Numbered from the stretch's first letter, positions 52,468 through 63,673 are shown. The stretch is DNA of 64,000 nucleotides from an uncultured Pseudomonadales bacterium (GCA_958296295.1 OY282460.1:1922001-1986000), one strand, 5' to 3'. Notes: generated from the letters alone by a model not told the origin. Numbers and translations are program-made.

Positions 52468-52773
52468 ATGGCGAAGGTGTCCATCATCGAGCGTGAGAAG
52501 AAGCGCCGCAAGACGGTTGCGAAGCACGCGAAGAAGCACGCGGAGCTGAAGAAGATCATCGCCGATCGCGGCGCGTCCGCGGAGGAGCGGTGGCAAGCGC
52601 AGTTGCAGCTTCAGCGCTTGCCGCGCAACGCGTCGCCGGTGCGCTTGCGTTCGCGGTGCGCCCTGACAGGCCGCGGGCGCGGCGTCTACCGCAAGTTCGG
52701 TTTGGGCCGCAACAAGCTGCGTGAAGCCGCGATGCGCGGCGACGTGCCCGGTCTTGTCAAGGCGAGTTGGTAA
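52468..52773 (+). CDS. rpsN: 30S ribosomal protein S14 (zinc-free type)
   Basis: A 101-residue S14 of the long, zinc-independent form ([20 protein letters not shown], then [20 protein letters not shown] and [20 protein letters not shown]). Only one Cys remains in place of the CxxC pairs of zinc-binding paralogues. Five bases separate its stop from the rpsH start. Confidence 0.97.
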   Translation: MAKVSIIEREKKRRKTVAKHAKKHAELKKIIADRGASAEERWQAQLQLQRLPRNASPVRLRSRCALTGRGRGVYRKFGLGRNKLREAAMRGDVPGLVKASW

Positions 52774-52778
52774 CGCGG

Positions 52779-53171
52779 ATGAGCATGCAAGACCCCGTCG
52801 CCGATCTGCTTGCGCGGGTCAAAAACGCGCAGCAGGCGCGGCACGCCACGGCGACCATGCCGAGCTCGAAGTTGAAGGTCGCCATCGTTCGCGTGCTGCG
52901 GGACGAAGGCTACCTTGACGAATTCACCGTCACCGATGGCGTGAAGCCCACCCTCACGGTGACGTTGCGTTATCACGGTGGCAAGCCGGTGATCGAGGAC
53001 CTCAAGCGGGTCAGCAGACCTGGCTTGCGGGTCTACAAGGGCCAGGGCGAACTGCCGAAGGTGCGCAACGGCTTTGGCGTCGCCATCGTCAGCACCGCCT
53101 CCGGCGTGATGACGGACCGGGCGGCGCGTCGCGCCGGTTTGGGTGGCGAAATCCTGTGTACGGTCTTCTAG
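52779..53171 (+). CDS. rpsH: 30S ribosomal protein S8
   Basis: A 130-residue S8. It begins [20 protein letters not shown] and ends with [20 protein letters not shown] and GGEILCTVF, the conserved rRNA-binding end. In enterobacteria S8 represses the spc operon at rplE. ATG at 52779 fits the family start better than the slightly longer open frame. Confidence 0.96.
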   Translation: MSMQDPVADLLARVKNAQQARHATATMPSSKLKVAIVRVLRDEGYLDEFTVTDGVKPTLTVTLRYHGGKPVIEDLKRVSRPGLRVYKGQGELPKVRNGFGVAIVSTASGVMTDRAARRAGLGGEILCTVF

Positions 53172-53261
53172 GCGGCTGACGGTGGTTGCAGCGACGAGGC
53201 CCCGGGTGATTGGCCGCGCCGCCATGGCGATGGCGGCCAATGCGCGAGGGGGATTCTAGCG

Positions 53262-53792
53262 ATGTCGCGGGTGGCGAACGCGCCGGTGAGCATTCCTGAC
53301 GGCGTGGATGTGGCCTTGCGGCCGGATGCCGTCACGGTGAAGGGTGGCAAGGGCAGCCTGTCGCTGCGGCTGCCGAGCCAGGTGGCCGTGTCCAAGCGGA
53401 ACGGCGCGCTGCTGTTCGCTCCGCAAGGGGGCCGTGAAGCGCGGGCGCTGGCGGGCACGACGCGGTCGCTGGTGCAGAACATGGTGGTTGGCGTCTCGGT
53501 GGGGTTCGAGAAGCGCCTTGAGATTCAGGGCGTGGGCTACCGGGCACAAGCGCAGGGGCGCAAGTTGAACCTGCAACTCGGCTTTTCGCACCCGATAGAC
53601 TACGCGCTGCCGGACGGCATCGACGCCGAGACCTCCTCGCAGACCGAGATCGTGGTGCGGGGAATCGACAAACAGCTCGTGGGTCAAGTGTGCGCGGAGA
53701 TTCGCGCCTTCAGGCCGCCGGAGCCGTACAAGGGCAAGGGCGTGCGCTACGCCGGCGAGCGCGTGCGCCGCAAGGAAGGGAAGAAGAAGTAG
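53262..53792 (+). CDS. rplF: 50S ribosomal protein L6
   Basis: A 176-residue L6 with two repeated domains ([20 protein letters not shown], then [20 protein letters not shown]) and the C-terminal signature [20 protein letters not shown]. It binds 23S rRNA near the sarcin-ricin loop. 90 bp after rpsH. Confidence 0.96.
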   Translation: MSRVANAPVSIPDGVDVALRPDAVTVKGGKGSLSLRLPSQVAVSKRNGALLFAPQGGREARALAGTTRSLVQNMVVGVSVGFEKRLEIQGVGYRAQAQGRKLNLQLGFSHPIDYALPDGIDAETSSQTEIVVRGIDKQLVGQVCAEIRAFRPPEPYKGKGVRYAGERVRRKEGKKK

Positions 53793-53831
53793 CAACCGCG
53801 CGAGGTTCGCGGGGTTGGGCGGAGTTGAGAA

Positions 53832-54194
53832 ATGAAACGCACGGTGACGAAGACAGCGCAGCGGTTGCGGCGCGCCAAACGCGCGCGGATGCGAATCCGC
53901 GAGCAACGCGCCGCCCGCTTGACCGTGCATCGCACTCCCAAGCACATCTACGCGCAGATCATTGTCGTGGACGACAGCGATCGCGTGGTGGCGCAGGCTT
54001 CCACTCTGGACAAGACTCTGCGCGATGCGCCGGGTGGCAACATCCCCGCCGCCAGCGCGGTCGGCATGCTGATCGCGCAGCGCGCCATCGCGGCCGGCGT
54101 GGAGACGGTGGCGTTCGACCGCTCGGGCTACAAGTACCACGGCCGTGTGAAAGCGCTCGCCGAGGCGGCGCGCCAAGGCGGGTTGCGGTTCTAG
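53832..54194 (+). CDS. rplR: 50S ribosomal protein L18
   Basis: A 120-residue L18: [20 protein letters not shown] in the beginning and [20 protein letters not shown], the conserved end. It binds 5S rRNA together with L5. ATG with GAG upstream, 39 bp after rplF. Confidence 0.96.
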   Translation: MKRTVTKTAQRLRRAKRARMRIREQRAARLTVHRTPKHIYAQIIVVDDSDRVVAQASTLDKTLRDAPGGNIPAASAVGMLIAQRAIAAGVETVAFDRSGYKYHGRVKALAEAARQGGLRF

Positions 54195-54235
54195 GCCGGA
54201 AATGGCATTGGTGGATTTGGGTGGATTGAGTAAAA

Positions 54236-54739
54236 GTGGCTTATTCCGAAGAAATTAAGGAAGAAGGTCTGGTCGAGAAACTCGTCCAGATCAAATACGT
54301 CGCCAAGACCGTCAAGGGTGGTCGGCAGCGTGGCGTAACGGCGCTCGCGGTGGTCGGCGACGGCGATGGCCGCGTGGGTTTCGGGCGCGGAAAAGCCCGC
54401 GAAACTCCGGCGGCGATCCAGAAGGCCATGGAAGCGGCTCGCCGCAACATGGTGCATGTGGAACTGAACGGGACGACGATTTGGTACCCGGTGACGGAGA
54501 GCTTTGGGGCGTCCACGATTCTCATGCAACCGGCGTCGGAAGGCACGGGCATCATCGCCGGCGACAAGATGCGGGCGGTGCTCGAATGCGCCGGCGTGCG
54601 CAACATTTTGGCCAAGTGCTACGGGTCGACCAATCCGGTAAACGTGGTGCGCGCCACGTTCACCGCTTTGACCGGCATGGCGTCGCCGGAATTGATCGCC
54701 GCCAAACGCGGCAAGTCCGTTGAGGAATTGCGCGCCTGA
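54236..54739 (+). CDS. rpsE: 30S ribosomal protein S5
   Basis: A 167-residue S5. The double-stranded-RNA-binding domain has [20 protein letters not shown] and [20 protein letters not shown], then the second domain with [20 protein letters not shown]. It lies at the mRNA entry and affects fidelity. GTG start. Confidence 0.96.
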   Translation: MAYSEEIKEEGLVEKLVQIKYVAKTVKGGRQRGVTALAVVGDGDGRVGFGRGKARETPAAIQKAMEAARRNMVHVELNGTTIWYPVTESFGASTILMQPASEGTGIIAGDKMRAVLECAGVRNILAKCYGSTNPVNVVRATFTALTGMASPELIAAKRGKSVEELRA

Positions 54740-54761
54740 ACGGCGCTGGTGCGGGAACGAG

Positions 54762-55001
54762 ATGACGCCGCCGACGACTACCGTGCGGGTGAGACTGGTG
54801 AAGTCTCCGTGGGGACGGCTGCCGAAGCACCGCGAGTGTCTGAAAGGCCTCGGCCTGCGTCGACTCGGCTCGGAGCGCGAACTCGAGGCCACGCCGGCCG
54901 TGCGTGGCATGATCGCCAAAGTGGCTTATCTGCTCGAGGTGCGCGAAGGCAACGGCCTTGGCGCCGGCGAAGCCGGCGGCCAAGAACGGCAAGCGGTGTA
55001 A
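54762..55001 (+). CDS. rpmD: 50S ribosomal protein L30
   Basis: A 79-residue L30: [40 protein letters not shown] and [14 protein letters not shown], followed by a short Gly/Glu tail beyond the usual ~60 residues. ATG at 54762 after GGGAACGAG is preferred over the longer frame opening at 54720. Confidence 0.92.
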   Translation: MTPPTTTVRVRLVKSPWGRLPKHRECLKGLGLRRLGSERELEATPAVRGMIAKVAYLLEVREGNGLGAGEAGGQERQAV

Positions 55002-55006
55002 GCGCG

Positions 55007-55594
55007 ATGCCAGACACGATTGAAGAGCATGAGCCTGAACCCGCGGGCGAGGCAGGCGAAGTTGCGACGGAAGGGCGGTTGAACGACATCGCGCCGGGCA
55101 AGGGCGCCAAAAAGGCCCCCAAGAGGCGCGGCCGCGGCATCGCGGCCGGTGGCGGCAAGACGGCCGGGCGCGGCCACAAGGGTCAGCGTTCCCGCTCCGG
55201 CGGCAGCATGCGGCCGGGTTTCGAAGGTGGACAGTTGCCGCTGCAGAAGCGCATTCCCGCGTTCGGCTTCCGGTCGCGGATCGGTCAAACCACTGCGGAA
55301 GTCCGCACCTCCGAACTGGCCGCCGCGGCCAGCCCCGACGGAGTCGTGGACTTGGCCGCCCTCAAGGCCGCCGGCGTCGTGCGCAAGAACGCGACGCGGG
55401 CGCGGGTGTTTCTTTCCGGCACGGTTTCCGCCGCTGTGGCCGTGCGCGGGTTGGCGGTTTCGGCAGGCGCGCGGGCGGCGATCGAGGCGGCCGGTGGCCG
55501 TGTCGATTCCGGCGCGCCGGAATCGCGTGACGCGGCGAAAGGCCAACCCCAAGCCGGCGAGGCCCCGGCCAGCCGCGAAAGGAGTGCGGGCTAA
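55007..55594 (+). CDS. rplO: 50S ribosomal protein L15 with N- and C-terminal extensions
   Basis: A 195-residue L15, longer than the usual ~145. The first 23 residues ([20 protein letters not shown]) are acidic and absent from typical L15, which starts at [20 protein letters not shown]. The core contains [20 protein letters not shown] and a normal C-terminal half, followed by a Gly/Ala/Ser/Arg tail of about 30 residues. Its TAA shares an A with the secY ATG (TAATG). Confidence 0.94.
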   Translation: MPDTIEEHEPEPAGEAGEVATEGRLNDIAPGKGAKKAPKRRGRGIAAGGGKTAGRGHKGQRSRSGGSMRPGFEGGQLPLQKRIPAFGFRSRIGQTTAEVRTSELAAAASPDGVVDLAALKAAGVVRKNATRARVFLSGTVSAAVAVRGLAVSAGARAAIEAAGGRVDSGAPESRDAAKGQPQAGEAPASRERSAG

Positions 55595-56985
55595 TGGCGC
55601 TGGCAGCCCAAGCCATGGCCGGCTGGCGCAACGCCAGCGGTGCCCGTGCCGCCGGCGGCCTGCGAGGCGGCGGGCTCTCGGAACTGCGCCGCCGGCTCTT
55701 GTTCGTGCTTTTCGCGTTGCTGGTGTACCGCATCGGCACGCACATCCCGGTGCCCGGCATCAACCCGGACCAACTGCGCGCTCTCTTCGATTCCCAACAG
55801 GGCGGCATCCTGGACCTGTTCAACATGTTCTCCGGCGGCGCGTTGGAACGCATGAGCATTCTGGCCTTGGGCGTGATGCCGTACATCACTTCCAGCATCA
55901 TCATGAACTTGGTGACGATGATGTACCCGGCGCTGAACCAGCTGCGCAAGGAGGGCCAGTCCGGGCGGCGCAAGATCATGCAGTACACGCGCTACGGCAC
56001 GTTGTTCATCTCGCTGATCCAGGGCACAGCGCTCACCGGCACGCTCGCGGCCCAGGGATTGGCCTTCAATCCCGGCGTCGGCTTCTACTTCGTCGCGATC
56101 GTCACCTTGGTGACAGGCGCCCTTTTCATGATGTGGCTGGGCGAGCAGATCACCGAGCGTGGCGTCGGCAACGGCATTTCGCTGTTGATTTTCGCCGGCA
56201 TTGTCTCGGGCTTTCCGGGTGCCGTCGGTCAGTCCTTCGAAGCCGCGAGGCAGGGCGACATCAACACCATCGCGCTGCTCGCTGTGGCCGCCATCGGCGT
56301 CTTGCTGGTGGGTTTCGTGGTGTTCGTCGAGCGTGGCGAACGCCGCATCACCGTGAACTACGCCAAACGTCAACAGGGCCGGCGGATGGTGGCGCCGCAG
56401 AGCACGCCGCTGCCACTCAAAATCAACATGGCCGGAGTGATTCCCGCCATCTTCGCGTCGAGCCTGCTGCTCGCTCCGGCGTCGATGGCGCAATGGTTCG
56501 GCCAGGCGCCGAACATGGGCTGGCTGCAAGACGTCGGCCTGGTGCTCTCGCCCGGACAGCCTCTCTACATCATGTTGTTCGCGGCCGGCATCATCTTCTT
56601 CAGCTTCTTCTACACGGCCATCATGATGGATCCCAAGGAGGTGGCCGACAATCTGAAACGCCAGGGCGCGTATGTGCCGGGCATCCGCCCGGGCACGCAG
56701 ACCGCGGCCTACTTGGACGACGTGATAACGCGCCTGACCTTGTTCGGTTCCCTGTACGTCACCTCGGTGTGCCTGTTGCCGGAGTTCATGGTGGTGTTCT
56801 TCAACGTGACCTTGCAGCTCGGCGGCACCGCGGTGTTGATCGTCGTGGTGGTGTCCATGGATTTCATGTCCCAAGTGCAGCAACACATGATGTCCACCCA
56901 GTACGCCAAGCTCATGGAAAAGTCCAACATCCGCGGCTACGGGCGCGGCCGGGGCGGCGCAACCCGCAGGCCCCGCGGCCGCTAA
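55594..56985 (+). CDS. secY: preprotein translocase channel subunit SecY
   Basis: A 463-residue protein with ten membrane segments, forming the SecYEG channel in the inner membrane. Signatures are [18 protein letters not shown], the cytosolic loop [20 protein letters not shown] and [20 protein letters not shown]. Start coupled to rplO (TAATG). It is followed 16 bp later by rpmJ. Confidence 0.96.
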   Translation: MALAAQAMAGWRNASGARAAGGLRGGGLSELRRRLLFVLFALLVYRIGTHIPVPGINPDQLRALFDSQQGGILDLFNMFSGGALERMSILALGVMPYITSSIIMNLVTMMYPALNQLRKEGQSGRRKIMQYTRYGTLFISLIQGTALTGTLAAQGLAFNPGVGFYFVAIVTLVTGALFMMWLGEQITERGVGNGISLLIFAGIVSGFPGAVGQSFEAARQGDINTIALLAVAAIGVLLVGFVVFVERGERRITVNYAKRQQGRRMVAPQSTPLPLKINMAGVIPAIFASSLLLAPASMAQWFGQAPNMGWLQDVGLVLSPGQPLYIMLFAAGIIFFSFFYTAIMMDPKEVADNLKRQGAYVPGIRPGTQTAAYLDDVITRLTLFGSLYVTSVCLLPEFMVVFFNVTLQLGGTAVLIVVVVSMDFMSQVQQHMMSTQYAKLMEKSNIRGYGRGRGGATRRPRGR

Positions 56986-57001
56986 GTGGAAAGGAGACGA
57001 G

Positions 57002-57118
57002 ATGAAAGTTCGCGCATCCGTGAAGCGAATCTGCCGCAACTGCAAGATCGTTCGGCGCCGGGGCGTCGTGCGCGTGATCTGCAGCGCGGAGCCGCGGCAC
57101 AAGCAACGCCAAGGTTGA
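57002..57118 (+). CDS. rpmJ: 50S ribosomal protein L36
   Basis: A 38-residue L36: [20 protein letters not shown], then [18 protein letters not shown]. The zinc ligands C11, C14, C27 and H33 are all kept, so this is the zinc-binding form. GGAGACGAG precedes the ATG. Its place directly after secY and before rpsM is the gammaproteobacterial order. Confidence 0.96.
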   Translation: MKVRASVKRICRNCKIVRRRGVVRVICSAEPRHKQRQG

Positions 57119-57140
57119 GAGCACAAATGAGGAACGCAAA

Positions 57141-57497
57141 GTGGCCCGAGTAGCCGGCATCAACATACCCGACCACAAACACGTGGCGGTCGCGCTAACG
57201 CACATCTTCGGCGTTGGTCGCACCACTGCGCAACGGCTCTGCGCGGCAGTGGATGTGCCGCCGACCATCAAGCTGCGCGAACTTGGCGAGGACCGGCTCG
57301 ACGCCTTGCGCGCCGAAGCGGCGAAACTCAACGTGGAAGGCGATTTGCGGCGCGAGGTGCAGCTGAACGTGAAGCGATTGATGGACCTCGGCTGCTACCG
57401 CGGCATGCGGCATCGCCGGGGACTGCCCGTGAACGGGCAGCGCACCCAAAACAACGCCCGCACGCGCAAGGGCCGGCGCCGGCCGATCAGGAAGTAG
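57141..57497 (+). CDS. rpsM: 30S ribosomal protein S13
   Basis: A 118-residue S13: [36 protein letters not shown], and the C-terminal [20 protein letters not shown]. It contacts S19 and the P-site tRNA. GTG start. The following 135 bp before rpsK carry a hairpin and promoter-like element. Confidence 0.96.
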   Translation: MARVAGINIPDHKHVAVALTHIFGVGRTTAQRLCAAVDVPPTIKLRELGEDRLDALRAEAAKLNVEGDLRREVQLNVKRLMDLGCYRGMRHRRGLPVNGQRTQNNARTRKGRRRPIRK

Positions 57498-57550
57498 CGC
57501 GACGATGGCCACGACGACGTGCGGCACGACGACAACGACGGCGTGGATTT

Positions 57551-57584
57551 GGTAGAATAACGGCCCGCGCCGCTCTCGGCGCGG
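57551..57584 (+). promoter_or_regulatory. hairpin and -10-like element before rpsK
   Basis: TAGAAT, a good -10 hexamer, is followed a few bases on by a perfect 8-bp stem (CCGCGCCG, loop CTCT, CGGCGCGG at 57565-57584) and a short T run. No convincing -35 was seen. It may be an internal promoter with a leader hairpin, an attenuator, or the site where S4 regulates the rpsK-rpsD-rpoA-rplQ group. Confidence 0.45.
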
Positions 57585-57632
57585 TTTCGCTTGGGCTTTT
57601 GGCGAGGATTTTTTTGAACGTGGCGGATTTGG

Positions 57633-58019
57633 ATGGCTGAAACGACATCCCGCAAGAAAGGCAAGCGGGTCGTTATCGACGGCCTCGCGCATGTGCATGC
57701 GTCCTTCAACAACACCATCATCACGTTCACGGATCGGCAAGGCAACGCGCTTTGCTGGGCCACCGCCGGCGGCTCCGGCTATCGCGGCTCGCGCAAAAGC
57801 ACGGCGTTCGCCGCCCAAGTGGCGTCGGAACGCGCGGCCACCACGGCCGTCGAGCAGCACGGCATGAAGAGCGTGGACGTGTTCGTGAAAGGGCCGGGGC
57901 TTGGCCGAGAATCCGCGGTGCGCGCGATGAACGCCGTGGGGTTGAAGATCAACAGCATCTCGGACGTCACGCCCATTCCGCACAACGGCTGTCGGCCCCC
58001 CAAAAGGCGACGGGTTTAG
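57633..58019 (+). CDS. rpsK: 30S ribosomal protein S11
   Basis: A 128-residue S11: [40 protein letters not shown] and [15 protein letters not shown]. It lines the mRNA exit platform. Three bases separate it from rpsD. Confidence 0.96.
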   Translation: MAETTSRKKGKRVVIDGLAHVHASFNNTIITFTDRQGNALCWATAGGSGYRGSRKSTAFAAQVASERAATTAVEQHGMKSVDVFVKGPGLGRESAVRAMNAVGLKINSISDVTPIPHNGCRPPKRRRV

Positions 58020-58022
58020 AAC

Positions 58023-58646
58023 ATGGCGCGATACCTTGGCCCCAAGCTGAAGCTCTCGAGGCGGGAGCGCACGGACTTGCTGCTGAAAAGTGGCGTTCGT
58101 CCACTGGATTCCAAGTGCCGCGCCGATACCGTGCCGGGCCAACACGGGGCGGCGCGGCGCCCGCGACCCAACGATTTCGCCGTGCAACTGCGCGAAAAGC
58201 AGAAAGTGCGGCGCTTCTACGGTGTTCTGGAGAAGCAATTCCGCAACTACTACAAGACCGCCGAACGGCAGCGGGGCGCCACCGGCGAGAACTTGCTGCG
58301 GCTGCTCGAACGGCGGCTGGACAACGTGGTCTATCGGATGGGCTACGGCTGCACTCGCGCCGAGAGCCGACAGTTGGTGTCGCACAAGGCCATCGAAGTG
58401 AATGGCCGGCCCATCAACATCCCTTCCTACCAGGTGCGGCCGGACGACACGGTGGCCGTGCGCCAAGCGGCGAAGGCGCAACTGCGAATACGGCAAGCGC
58501 TGGATCTCGCCGGTCAGCGCGGGGCGGTGGAATGGGTCGAGGTGGATACCGAAAACACCTCCGGCGTTTATCGGCGCGATCCGGATCGCAGCGAACTGCC
58601 CCAAGAGATAAACGAGAACCTGATCGTCGAGTTGTACTCGAAATGA
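58023..58646 (+). CDS. rpsD: 30S ribosomal protein S4 (zinc-free type)
   Basis: A 207-residue S4. It starts [20 protein letters not shown], has [20 protein letters not shown], and the S4 RNA-binding fold [20 protein letters not shown]. Only isolated Cys residues occur, so it is the zinc-free form. S4 nucleates 30S assembly and represses the alpha operon in enterobacteria. Confidence 0.97.
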   Translation: MARYLGPKLKLSRRERTDLLLKSGVRPLDSKCRADTVPGQHGAARRPRPNDFAVQLREKQKVRRFYGVLEKQFRNYYKTAERQRGATGENLLRLLERRLDNVVYRMGYGCTRAESRQLVSHKAIEVNGRPINIPSYQVRPDDTVAVRQAAKAQLRIRQALDLAGQRGAVEWVEVDTENTSGVYRRDPDRSELPQEINENLIVELYSK

Positions 58647-58746
58647 CCTTGGGAACGGCCTTGAAGCGGACGGTTGACCGGCCAAGGATCTCCTGACCCT
58701 TCGCCGGGCGCGGTGAACCGCCCGGCACATCCTGCGGAGGAAATAG

Positions 58747-59739
58747 ATGCCCCAGTTGGCAAGCGAATTTCTGACACCTCGGCGCATTGACGTCGTTGAG
58801 CAAAGCAAGACCCGCGCGCGGGTAACGCTTGAACCGTTGGAGCGTGGTTTCGGCCACACGCTGGGCAACGCGCTTCGGCGCATCCTGCTTTCGTCCATGC
58901 CCGGATCCGCCATAACCGAGGTGCGGATAGACGGTGTGGAGCACGAATACGCTTCGGTGGACGGCGTGCGCGAAGATGTCATCGACATCCTGCTCAACCT
59001 CAAGGGCGTTGCGGTGCTGATGCGCGGCGGTCAGTCGGCGACCATCCGGTTGTCCGCCACGGGCCCCGGGGAGGTGAAGGCGGGCGATTTCCAGCTGCCG
59101 AACGACATGGAGGTCGCGAACCCCGACCATCTGGTTTGCACCCTCAACGAAAATGGCGCGATCCGTTTGGAAGCGAAGGTGAGCAAAGGCCGCGGCTACC
59201 AGCCGGTGGAGTACACGGGAATCGCCGACGAAGAGGAGACGCGGCCATTCGGCACCTTGCGGCTGGACGCCAGCTACAGCCCCATGCGACGGGTTGCGTA
59301 TTCCGTGGAAAACGCTCGCGTTGAACAACGCACGGACCTCGACAAGTTGATCTTGGACATCGAATCCAACGGCACGATCGACCCGGAGGTGGCCATCCGG
59401 CGCGCCGCGACCATCCTGCAGCAGCAACTAGCCGTGTTTGTGGATTTCGACCACGGCGAGCTGAAAACCGAGGAGCAAGGCGACGATGTGAATCCGATCC
59501 TGCTGCGCCCGGTGGACGATTTGGAGCTCACCGTGCGTTCGGCGAACTGCTTGAAGGCCGAGAACGTGTACTACATCGGCGACCTGGTGCAACGCACCGA
59601 GCACGACTTGCTGAAAACGCCGAATCTCGGCAAGAAGTCGCTCACCGAGATCAAGGAAGTGTTGGCGTCGCGCGGCCTCTCCTTGGACATGCGCGTGGCG
59701 AAGTGGCCGCCGGCCAACCTGCGCGGGCCTGCCGGCTAG
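58747..59739 (+). CDS. rpoA: RNA polymerase alpha subunit
   Basis: A 330-residue alpha subunit. The N-terminal dimerisation domain contains [20 protein letters not shown] and [20 protein letters not shown]. After a linker the C-terminal domain has [20 protein letters not shown] and [20 protein letters not shown], which bind UP elements and activators. AGGAAATAG precedes the ATG. 100 bp after rpsD. Confidence 0.97.
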   Translation: MPQLASEFLTPRRIDVVEQSKTRARVTLEPLERGFGHTLGNALRRILLSSMPGSAITEVRIDGVEHEYASVDGVREDVIDILLNLKGVAVLMRGGQSATIRLSATGPGEVKAGDFQLPNDMEVANPDHLVCTLNENGAIRLEAKVSKGRGYQPVEYTGIADEEETRPFGTLRLDASYSPMRRVAYSVENARVEQRTDLDKLILDIESNGTIDPEVAIRRAATILQQQLAVFVDFDHGELKTEEQGDDVNPILLRPVDDLELTVRSANCLKAENVYYIGDLVQRTEHDLLKTPNLGKKSLTEIKEVLASRGLSLDMRVAKWPPANLRGPAG

Positions 59740-59768
59740 GGCGCGTTCGTCGTACCGGAGCCACGGCG

Positions 59769-60161
59769 ATGAGACACCGAAAGAGCGGTCGGCATCTAAA
59801 CCGCACCAGCGCCCACCGCAAGGCGATGTTCGCCAACATGGCCGTCTCGCTGATCGCCCACGAGGTCATCAAGACCACCGTGCCGAAGGCGAAGGAACTT
59901 AGACGAGTCGCCGAACCGCTCATCACGCTGGCGAAAGAGGACACGGTCGCCAACCGGCGCCTCGCTTTCAGCCGCCTGCGCGACAAAGCGGCGGTGGGCA
60001 AGCTGTTCAGCGAACTCGGCCCCCGTTTCCGCGAGCGCCCGGGCGGCTATACCCGCATACTCAAGACCGGCAGCCGCGCCGGCGACGCCGCCCCGATGGC
60101 CTACATCGAACTCGTGGGCCGGGTTGTCGAAGAAGAGAACTTCGACGAGGACGACGAGTAG
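59769..60161 (+). CDS. rplQ: 50S ribosomal protein L17
   Basis: A 130-residue L17: [40 protein letters not shown], and [20 protein letters not shown]. It has an acidic tail ([10 protein letters not shown]). ATG at 59769 is the family start. Last gene of the ribosomal block. Confidence 0.96.
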   Translation: MRHRKSGRHLNRTSAHRKAMFANMAVSLIAHEVIKTTVPKAKELRRVAEPLITLAKEDTVANRRLAFSRLRDKAAVGKLFSELGPRFRERPGGYTRILKTGSRAGDAAPMAYIELVGRVVEEENFDEDDE

Positions 60162-60263
60162 CCGGCCCCGTCCGCTCGAAACGGGCGTCCGAAGGGTTGA
60201 AACCCGTCCGTCCGTCCCCACCTTCCCCCCGAACCCCAAACGCAAGCATTGCCCATTGGCCCC

Positions 60264-62288
60264 ATGACCGAAACCGGCGTCCAGACGCGGAGCTTCCAGA
60301 CGGAGGCCCGCAAGCTCCTCAAATTGATGATCAACTCCCTGTATTCCAACCGGGAGATCTTCCTGCGCGAGCTCATCTCGAACGCCTCCGACGCCATCGA
60401 TCGGTTGCGGTTCGAATCGCTCACGGACGCCTCGCTCATGGCCGAGGACGCCGAGCTGCGCATTGTCGTGGAGTTCGACAAGGACGCCGGCACCGTGTCC
60501 GTGGTCGACAACGGCATCGGCATGGGCCGGGAGGAGGTCGCTGAACAGCTTGGCACCATCGCCAAATCGGGCACCGAGGAGTTTTTCGAACGGCTCACCG
60601 GCGACCAGAAAAAAGACAGCGCGCTGATAGGCCAGTTCGGCGTTGGCTTCTACAGCGCTTTCATTGTCGCCAAGGAAGTGGAGGTTCTCACCCGTCGCGC
60701 CGGCGACGAGGAAGGCGCGCGCTGGACGTCCGCCGGCGAGGCCGAGTTCACCATCGAACCGGCGGCGGACTTGCCGCGAGGCACTCGAGTGACGTTGACG
60801 CTTAAGCCGGACGCCACCGAGTTCGCGGACGGGTTTCGGCTGCGCTCCGTCGTGCGGCGCTACTCGGATCACGTCGGTGTGCCCGTGATGATGGCGAAGG
60901 AGGCCTACGACGCCAAAGACGACAATGCGGACAAAGACGCCAAGGACGAGAAAAAGGAACCCGAACTCGAGACGGTGAACGCGGCCAAGGCGCTTTGGAC
61001 CCGCCCGCGCACCGACATCGGCGAGGACGAATACAAGGAGTTCTACAAACACCTCTCGCACGACTTCGAGGATCCGGCCGTCTGGAGCCACAACAAGGTG
61101 GAGGGCAAGCTGGAGTACACCAGCCTGTTGTACGTCCCGAAGCGCGCGCCGTTCGATTTGTGGAATCGCGAGTTGCCTCGCGGCCTCAAACTCTATGTGC
61201 AGCGCATCTTCATCATGGACGAGGCGGACCACTTCCTGCCGCTGTATCTGCGTTTCGTGCGCGGAGTCGTGGATTCGAGCGACCTGCCGCTCAACGTGTC
61301 CCGCGAACTCCTGCAAGAAGACGACCGCGTGCGCACCATCAAGAGCGGGCTCGCCAAACGCGTGCTGGATGTGCTCGGCAAGATGAACGCCGAAGACTAC
61401 GGGCCGGTTTGGGACGAGTTCGGCCAAGTGCTGAAGGAGGGCGTCGGCGAGGACTTCGCCAACAAGGACGCCTTGCTCGGGCTGTTGCGCTTCAACTCGA
61501 CACGCGATGCGGACGACGCGACCCAGGGACGTGTTTCCTTGCGAGACTACATCGCCCGGTTGGAGCAGCCCAAGACGGTTGTAGAGGCGGGCGGCGCTGG
61601 CGAAGACGACTCCAAGGGCGAGAACGAATCCCAGACGGCCGGCGAGGCCGATGCGCAAGACCCGGCGCCGAGCGGTGGCAAGAAGATCTACTATCTCATC
61701 GCCGAATCCAAAGCGGCGGCTCGGCAAAGCCCGCATCTTGAGGTGTTCCGCGAGCGCGGAATTGAAGTGCTGCTGCTCACGGACCGGATCGACGAGTGGT
61801 GGATGTCTTTCGCCGGCGAATACCAGGGCCACGAGTTCCAGGACGTGACGCGTGGCGAACTCGATCTCGACGGCGATGCGAAAACCGGGCGGCAGCAAGA
61901 GGACAAGCAGAAGCAAGAGGACGAGCCGCTGCTGAAACGTCTGGCGGAGGTGCTCGCGGGGCCGGACGGCAAGGTGGAGGGTGTGCGCAAATCCATCCGG
62001 CTAACGGACTCTCCCGCGTGCCTGGTGCTCGGCGAGAACGATCTCGGCGTGCAGATGCGCCGCATCATGGAGGTGAGCGGCCAGAGCGCGCCGGAGACCA
62101 AGCCCCACTTGGAAGTGAACCTCTCGCACCCGCTCATCCAACATTTGGACAAGGAACCGGACGAAGACCGCTTCAGAGACTTGGCCCTCGTTCTGTTCGA
62201 CCAGGCCACCTTGGCGGAAGGCGCACCTGTTGCCGAGCCGGGGGCCTACGTGCAACGCGTCAACAAGCTGCTGTTGGACCTCCTCTAG
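60264..62288 (+). CDS. htpG: Hsp90-family chaperone HtpG
   Basis: A 674-residue Hsp90. ATP-lid motifs are [31 protein letters not shown] and [15 protein letters not shown]. The middle domain has [16 protein letters not shown], and the C-terminal dimerisation domain ends [10 protein letters not shown]. Two acidic low-complexity insertions are present (around [17 protein letters not shown] and [20 protein letters not shown]), making it longer than E. coli HtpG (624). ATG at 60264. A TTG five codons earlier is less likely. Confidence 0.95.
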   Translation: MTETGVQTRSFQTEARKLLKLMINSLYSNREIFLRELISNASDAIDRLRFESLTDASLMAEDAELRIVVEFDKDAGTVSVVDNGIGMGREEVAEQLGTIAKSGTEEFFERLTGDQKKDSALIGQFGVGFYSAFIVAKEVEVLTRRAGDEEGARWTSAGEAEFTIEPAADLPRGTRVTLTLKPDATEFADGFRLRSVVRRYSDHVGVPVMMAKEAYDAKDDNADKDAKDEKKEPELETVNAAKALWTRPRTDIGEDEYKEFYKHLSHDFEDPAVWSHNKVEGKLEYTSLLYVPKRAPFDLWNRELPRGLKLYVQRIFIMDEADHFLPLYLRFVRGVVDSSDLPLNVSRELLQEDDRVRTIKSGLAKRVLDVLGKMNAEDYGPVWDEFGQVLKEGVGEDFANKDALLGLLRFNSTRDADDATQGRVSLRDYIARLEQPKTVVEAGGAGEDDSKGENESQTAGEADAQDPAPSGGKKIYYLIAESKAAARQSPHLEVFRERGIEVLLLTDRIDEWWMSFAGEYQGHEFQDVTRGELDLDGDAKTGRQQEDKQKQEDEPLLKRLAEVLAGPDGKVEGVRKSIRLTDSPACLVLGENDLGVQMRRIMEVSGQSAPETKPHLEVNLSHPLIQHLDKEPDEDRFRDLALVLFDQATLAEGAPVAEPGAYVQRVNKLLLDLL

Positions 62289-62302
62289 GCAATCGACCCG
62301 TC

Positions 62303-62320
62303 ACCGGGCGCGGCCCCGGT
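62303..62320. terminator. possible bidirectional hairpin between htpG and the DUF4143 gene
   Basis: A 6-bp perfect stem (ACCGGG, loop CGCGGC, CCCGGT) lies between two convergent genes. No T run follows on either strand, so it is at best a weak or Rho-assisted terminator. Confidence 0.3.
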
Positions 62321-62323
62321 TGG

Positions 62324-63634
62324 TCAACCGCCACCAGCCCCGAGCAGCATCCCCAAGGGCAAAGCGTCAAAACGCCTTCCGCCGACGTTGAAAGGCAACG
62401 CCTGGTGCCCACCGTAGAACAGAACGCCGTGCTCCAACGTGTCGCCGGCGAACTCGGCCAACGCGGCGAGGCCCTTGAAATCCGCTGGGCGGACGCTGGC
62501 GGACGCCTTCACCTCCACGCCAATGATCCGCGAATCGCCACGTTCCAGCACGATGTCCACCTCGCGTTTCCTGTTGTCGCGAAAATGCCATAGGCCAACC
62601 TCCTCCTCCGCCCAAGCGGCGTGTTTGCGGCACTCGATGTAGATGAGGCTCTCGAGCAGGCCGCCGTAGTGCCGGCTTGCCAACAGCTGCCTTTCGTTCC
62701 GCAAACCGAGCAGGTGGCACGCCAGCCCCGTATCGACGTAGTGCAGCTTTGGCATGCGTGTTGCCAACCGCTTGGCCAAGCCTCTCGTCCAGGCGGGCAC
62801 GCGATGAACGATGTGCATGAGCTCGAGTATTTCCACATAGCGCTTGCTCAGCCGGTCGTCCAACTCCAAGTCGTTGGCGATGCTCGAGTATTTCAACAAG
62901 TTGCCGGTCGCGCCGGCCAGCCAGGGCGCCAGAGCGCGCAGTTTGGAAAAGTAGTCGCCGCGGGCGGCGTGCAGCGTCTCGAAATCCTTGTAGAGCCGGC
63001 CTTCCATGTAGGACCGGAACCATGCCTGCCGGCCGCGTCGGCTTTTCCCTTGCACCTCCGGGTAGCCGCCACGCAACACCAGAGCGGCGAGGTGCTCTCG
63101 CGTGATCGCCGCGGCTGGCACGTTCGTGAACCGGCCGGCGGCCAGATAGTCGATAACGTTCAACGGCTTGCCGTGTAGTTCGGTGACGGACAGGGGCAGC
63201 AACTCCAAGCGCGCCATGTGTCCCGGCAGGGATTCTTGGGTGCGGGCGGAACGGAAGATGTCCGCCGAACCCGTCAGCAGGAACTTGCCCTTCTCGTGCG
63301 GCTCGAGCCTGTCGGAGGTTTCCTTGATGGCCGGTATCAAGGCCGGGACGTATTGGAACTCGTCCAGCACCGCACGCCTGCCGCCCAACGAACGGACGAA
63401 ACCGTGCGGGTCGCTCCGGGCCGACTCGAACGTCGCCTGGTGGTCCAGCGTGAGGTATTCCAAACCCATGTCGCGGGAGACCGAACGCGCCAGCGTCGTT
63501 TTACCCGCTTGGCGGGGGCCGGTCAGATAGACGATGCGGAACTCGGCAAGCAACTCCCCCAAGGTGGGTTGCAGGCGTCTGGCATACATCGTGGGCGTGG
63601 AGTCGATACGCTTCTCCAAGATGTGTTCGGGCAC
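62324..63634 (-). CDS. AAA_14/DUF4143 ATPase
   Basis: A 436-residue protein. AAA_14 ATPase: Walker A TGPRQAGKTTLA (39-46 core), Walker B AVLDEFQYVPALI, sensor FLLTGSADIF. After it the DUF4143 nuclease-like domain has WHFRDNRKREVDIVLERGDS and VEVKASASV, with the D...ExK pattern of PD-(D/E)XK nucleases. The family is widespread and of unclear function. GTG start, with an ATG 15 codons in as alternative. A tandem-repeat tract precedes it. Confidence 0.88.
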   Translation of the reverse strand: MPEHILEKRIDSTPTMYARRLQPTLGELLAEFRIVYLTGPRQAGKTTLARSVSRDMGLEYLTLDHQATFESARSDPHGFVRSLGGRRAVLDEFQYVPALIPAIKETSDRLEPHEKGKFLLTGSADIFRSARTQESLPGHMARLELLPLSVTELHGKPLNVIDYLAAGRFTNVPAAAITREHLAALVLRGGYPEVQGKSRRGRQAWFRSYMEGRLYKDFETLHAARGDYFSKLRALAPWLAGATGNLLKYSSIANDLELDDRLSKRYVEILELMHIVHRVPAWTRGLAKRLATRMPKLHYVDTGLACHLLGLRNERQLLASRHYGGLLESLIYIECRKHAAWAEEEVGLWHFRDNRKREVDIVLERGDSRIIGVEVKASASVRPADFKGLAALAEFAGDTLEHGVLFYGGHQALPFNVGGRRFDALPLGMLLGAGGG

Positions 63635-63673
63635 CTTCGGATGTGGCTGTCCAGACGGGAAACCTACCCGCTA

